Positions 60,544 through 64,000 of a DNA stretch of 64,000 nt are shown piece after piece. The notes under the pieces were generated by a model. The model was not told where the DNA came from and did not search any database. It saw nothing but the letters and a program-made list of their open reading frames with translations. The stretch is taken from contig OZ038382.1 of the NCBI GenBank assembly GCA_964036045.1, forward strand, positions 2,874,612 through 2,938,611, in the 5' to 3' direction. The stretch comes from Eutreptiella sp. 'Long Island Sound 2002' (taxonomy: Eukaryota; Euglenozoa; Euglenophyceae; Eutreptiales; Eutreptiaceae). Position 1 is the first letter of the stretch. Each line of letters begins with the position of its first letter. A program made the position numbers and the translations under genes.

Positions 60544-62416
60544 TTGGTTCAGGAGTATGAGGACAGCATGGGGGACCCGCAGTATGCAGATTTTCCTTCA
60601 ACCAGACCCCCATATTCTATGGAGTGGATAACCATAGCTCAGGCTAGGTACAAGCCACCACAGTCCATACCCCCCCCTACCACCACGAGGGAAGCCGGGG
60701 ACAGAGTTCCCCGCTTCATACCCCCCCCCCGAAGTCGAGCCACAGCGGTTTAGGTGCCAGTGTCTGCGGCAGTGTGGGTGTCATTTAGCCGTAGATGCCA
60801 ACGGCGGTACCGACAGCGAGCAAGGGTTATCCGAGGCCGAGTCAGAAGAGGGGGAGCCTATTTTAGCTCGGCCCCTCACAACCCCCTCCCCCGTCCACAC
60901 CGCGTTTCCAGACAGCTTCGCCGGGGGGTGGGGATACCACCAGAACCACAACGGCCAATGGAGGGGAGAAACCCTTCCAGAACCCCCCACAAGACAGCCC
61001 AGGCTCTCCGGTACGGACCCCCCCACGGACAAGCAGGTCGTCCAACGGTACGGTCGCTTCCCAGGATCCAGTTCAGGTACCACCTCGGTACGGCCCGTCC
61101 GCATTTCTAAGAAGGCTCAGGCACTACCAACCGCAGCTCGGCGGAAGGCGCTACATAAGTCAGCTAGTTGTACTTATAAAACCGAGGCATACGCAGTACT
61201 GCCGAGTCTCAAGCAAGAGATTTTGGCATGGGCAGGGGTTTCGGGAAGGGAGCAGCAGTCCATGGTTGATGCATTCGCCCAAAAATGCAATGCCCAGTTC
61301 CCACGGTATTGGACGCAGGCCCAGGATGCCTTCTCCAAGGACTGGGGCCGGGACCACCTATGGATTAATGCCCCCTTCTCTAGAATGCAGGATGTCGTCC
61401 TCAAGGCCATCATGGACCAGGCCCAGGGGATAATGATTGTCCCTGTGTGGAAGGCACATGATTGGTTTTGGGAGTTGGGGGAGATAGCCCTGGATTGGTG
61501 GGACTTGCCGGCGGACCAACCGGTCTACCAGGACAATGCGGGTTTTGTCCTCCCGCCATCCAGAGGCTGGACCACCAGGGTGGTTCTTTTTGATGCATTC
61601 TCCAGCAACGTCCGGGACAGTGCCTGCGACGCAGTTGCTGGTGGGTATGAGGGTGATACTGACACCTCTCCCCGGTTACGGGACCTCGTTGAACATGACG
61701 CCAAGGGGAGATACTACCGCCCACGGTCTCAACGGTCGGTGCGGGCGGCAGTGCAGGCGGACCAGGAGGACGCCCGCTGTGCGGAAAGAAGGGCCCAATT
61801 ACAGGAGTCCTTCAAAGAAAATTTTTTTCAACACACACCCATCAAGGAGGTCCCGCGGGATCTCTGGCCGCACGGGGAGCATGCCATACCCTTTAAAACC
61901 GCCACCCCACAGCCGCAGAAATGTGTGCCATACCGCACGTGCGGCATACGAGACGCGGCTTTCCGCGAACTCGTTAACAAGTTTATTGCCCGAGGCTTCT
62001 TGCAGAAGTCTGATTCGGTGTGGGGTGCACGGGCCTTTGTGGTCCCCAAGCCTGGGGGAAAATGGAGGCTGGTAATTGATTATCGCCACCTGAACTCCCA
62101 GGTCAGCGACGACCCCTTTCCCCTCCCGGTCATAGAGGATATGATCCTCTCGCAGGGTAAAAATGCACTTTGGTCCGTCTTTGACCTCGAAGACGGGTTT
62201 CACCAAATGCATTTAGCGCCTGAAAGCAGGCAATATACGGCCTTCGTGACACCATGGGGGGTGTACAAATGGCTGGTACTCCCCATGGGCCTGAAAACAG
62301 CACCCACGGCATACCAGCGCATGGTGACGGCCTGCCTGGATACCGGGTTTGGGGACAAGAAAAGTTTCACAAAACGGTTTGGTACAAAGCCGTACGTTGA
62401 TGACCTGCTACACGGA
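60544..62416 (+). pseudogene. Element C pol: methyltransferase-like domain and partial reverse transcriptase
   Basis: A first frame (60544 on) gives YADFPSTRPPYSMEWITIAQ and is shifted at a C10 run (60721-60730); with one C fewer it joins the frame from 60731 that runs to the end. That frame has a Cys-rich patch (CQCLRQCGCH). The methyltransferase-like domain (MVDAFAQKCNAQFPRYWTQA, WINAPFSRM, GIMIVPVWKAHDWFWEL) is at about 61260-61510, with NAPF in place of NPPF. The reverse transcriptase follows (GKWRLVIDYRHLN, MGLKTAPTAYQRM, catalytic YVDD at about 62393). It is cut off nine or so codons later by the second copy of element A. Confidence 0.82.
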
Positions 62417-63205
62417 GTAAGAAAAAGTCACTGCCATGTCTTTCTTGGAGGGCTTGATCCAGGCCAAGCCCCCCTTAAAACCCTTTTGTTGATGCTAAGA
62501 CAAACTTAAGTGTTTTTCTCTCTCTTTTGTTGCCTAAAGTACACTTTCTCAAAGTAACTAGGGTTGTGACCCTAGCCCCCCATGAAGTTCACCCCTACCA
62601 CTCAACTGAGCGGAGGTACCTTCCTTCATGGAGGATATACCGAAATAAAACAGGCATTTCATGCTTTAGGCCTTGCAGGTTAAGCCTAGTGGTCTCCCAC
62701 CCCAAGACCCCTATACTCAATTGTTTCTACCACTTATTGTGGTCCTACTTTGTAACTGTTTCTGAATTCAGTTGCTTGGCCAAGTCATTTTCTGTGTGGT
62801 CTTGACATCTGTGCCCCACATTCCTAACCAGCACCATTTCACCCAAAAGAGTGCACATGAAGTGCCTAATGCAACCTCTGAGGCAAGAGTCAGACCAATT
62901 TTCATATAAAATCTTTTGTATTATCCATTTGTGATTGAATCTATGTGTATAAACCTGCTTTGTCTATCTGCAGCCCTTCTGTGTTACACTGGATTCCAAA
63001 ACCAATCATTGATTCGATCCACATCCTGTTCTTGCTCTACTTGCTGCTTTGGTTTGGGTTTTCAACTACAAAACCTGCAGGAATACATCAAAATATCTAG
63101 GGCATAATTCAAGGACATCTTTCCGGTAGCAGAGACAGTCCCTTGTGACCTTTTGAACCGACCCTGAGAAGAAGTGCAGCACAAAAGCTCAACAACAAGT
63201 TCATC
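62417..63205 (+). repeat. 5' region (LTR and leader) of second element A copy
   Basis: Inverted match to 56750-57540. It begins GAGTAAGAAAAAGTCACTGCC directly after the truncated reverse transcriptase of element C. Differences from the first copy include AGTCACTG/AGTTACTG and GGGCTTGATCC/GGGCTGGATCC. Confidence 0.8.
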
Positions 63206-64000
63206 ATGTCCACGCCAAGCGTCAGGACCTGGTCCATCAGAACTGTCCAAGTGCAAATGGGCAGCATGGCCCACCCAATGAGTGAACCACCTTACCGAGC
63301 TCCACATCATCTCAGTGGCGCATCTGGGTCCAAAGGAGATCCAGAACGCAGAAGGGCGGAAGAAAATAAAGGCCTTACCACCGAGGCCTTAGCAGCACAC
63401 CGTGGAGACAGCTTCATTCACCTCCACAGACGTGTAGCTGCCTCAGTATCCAGATCCAACTGTCCGGCTCCATCCTCAACAGCGATTGAAGGCCCTGAGG
63501 AGTATGAGGAACTGAGGAAGAAGATGGATGAGTACATCCTACATGAGGAGTACTACAAATCCATTCGTGGGGAAGATGGAGAGGAGCCATTGGCTGTACA
63601 TGGATCCAGACCACGTACAGACCTAGGGTTCTACGCGCACTCTGGTCCTCCGTCAACTGCATCCCTGCCAAGACGACTAAGACCTGAGTATCCAAGACCA
63701 TGTTGTCCAACCCCAAGGGCTCCCGAGGTGGGCCCGACTCGAGTCGAAGAACAACATCATCCAAGGCCAACCTACGGTGCCCTGGATCATACGGCCGAGC
63801 TGTTGGCCAAACTCCTGTCTGGATCAGAAGATCCAGATGTGACGGCCCTATCGGAGGCCATTAAGGCTAAACTGGGTATTGCAGAACCCTTACCCAAGCC
63901 AGAGTTGCCCTCTCTCTCTCCAGGACTGAGTACCCTGGCCGAAGATCTAAAGAGATCAAGGGTCTCAAGGGTGTTGCCTAAGGTCACCTGCCCCAGCCCC
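63206..64000 (+). CDS. Gag of second element A copy, runs off the window
   Basis: ATG at 63206, MSTPSVRTWSIRTVQVQMGS, then an uninterrupted frame to the end of the window. Where the first copy has TGA, this one has CGA (GPTRVEEQHHPRP). It is therefore better preserved than the gag at 54655-56749 over the shared part. The N-terminal 180 residues are charged and Pro/Arg-rich with an EEYEELRKKMDEYILHEEYY helix. No further domain is inside the window. Confidence 0.85.
   Translation, partial: MSTPSVRTWSIRTVQVQMGSMAHPMSEPPYRAPHHLSGASGSKGDPERRRAEENKGLTTEALAAHRGDSFIHLHRRVAASVSRSNCPAPSSTAIEGPEEYEELRKKMDEYILHEEYYKSIRGEDGEEPLAVHGSRPRTDLGFYAHSGPPSTASLPRRLRPEYPRPCCPTPRAPEVGPTRVEEQHHPRPTYGALDHTAELLAKLLSGSEDPDVTALSEAIKAKLGIAEPLPKPELPSLSPGLSTLAEDLKRSRVSRVLPKVTCPSP

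Larger units (their letters stand above)
57541..62416 (+). mobile_element. Truncated Ty3-type element C
   Basis: This plus-strand fragment holds gag, zinc knuckles, protease, methyltransferase-like domain and the first part of reverse transcriptase. It is cut on both sides exactly where the inverted copies of element A begin, and it lacks LTRs, RNase H and integrase. Several frameshifts show it is dead. It is distinct from A and B in sequence. Confidence 0.85.

Overview
This is eukaryotic nuclear DNA made almost entirely of nested and abutting transposable elements, with three broken host-gene fragments. The organism cannot be named from the sequence. GT-AG introns, a histone H2A fragment, a PPi-dependent phosphofructokinase fragment and long chromodomain Ty3-type retrotransposons fit a GC-rich unicellular alga or other protist. 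Base composition shifts sharply with element type. About 1-22 kb is GC-rich and very C-rich on the + strand, 24-34 kb is AT-rich with G runs, and 40-50 kb is balanced and GC-rich.

Layout. (1) 1-6.2 kb holds C-rich satellite DNA: a 161-bp tandem repeat and longer degenerate repeats, both seeded with a small hairpin (GCCA-GGAG-TGGC), and no credible gene. (2) About 6.3-20.3 kb is a large non-LTR retrotransposon on the + strand. One reading frame runs from 6434 to 15712, crossed by only two TGA codons. It carries an apurinic-type endonuclease, reverse transcriptase, RNase H and a C-terminal zinc finger. An overlapping downstream ORF encodes a Ulp1-like (C48) cysteine protease with a long Pro/Arg/Ser tail. 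(3) 20.35-20.79 kb is a broken C-terminal piece of pyrophosphate:fructose-6-phosphate phosphotransferase. (4) 20.8-22.8 kb is low-complexity and otherwise unassigned.

(5) 22.8-57.5 kb is one Ty3-type element (called A here) on the minus strand, split by two later insertions. The first, at 24120-33860, is a 9.7-kb DNA-transposon-like unit with about 35-bp terminal inverted repeats. It landed inside the integrase zinc finger and carries roughly 190-bp satellites, a 22-bp minisatellite, a tandemly duplicated P-protein/ArsB-type transporter exon and a histone H2A fragment. The second, at 37467-54650, is a complete Ty3-type chromovirus (B). It has 2.95-kb LTRs, a 4-bp target duplication and intact gag and pol, and it landed in the gag of A. 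(6) 57.5-62.4 kb is a truncated third Ty3-type element (C). (7) 62.4-64 kb is the start of a second copy of A in the opposite orientation, so C sits between inverted A arms of at least 1.58 kb.

Common themes. Elements A and B both place an in-frame UAG between gag and pol. All three Ty3-type elements carry, between protease and reverse transcriptase, a domain resembling a Dam/N6-adenine methyltransferase, with its NPPF motif intact in A and eroded in B and C. Several frame breaks, in two unrelated elements, fall exactly on C8-C10 runs. The best candidates for undescribed biology are the methyltransferase-like domain in the Ty3-type polyproteins, the Ulp1-protease LINE with in-frame TGA codons, and the satellite-built gene-capturing DNA transposon.
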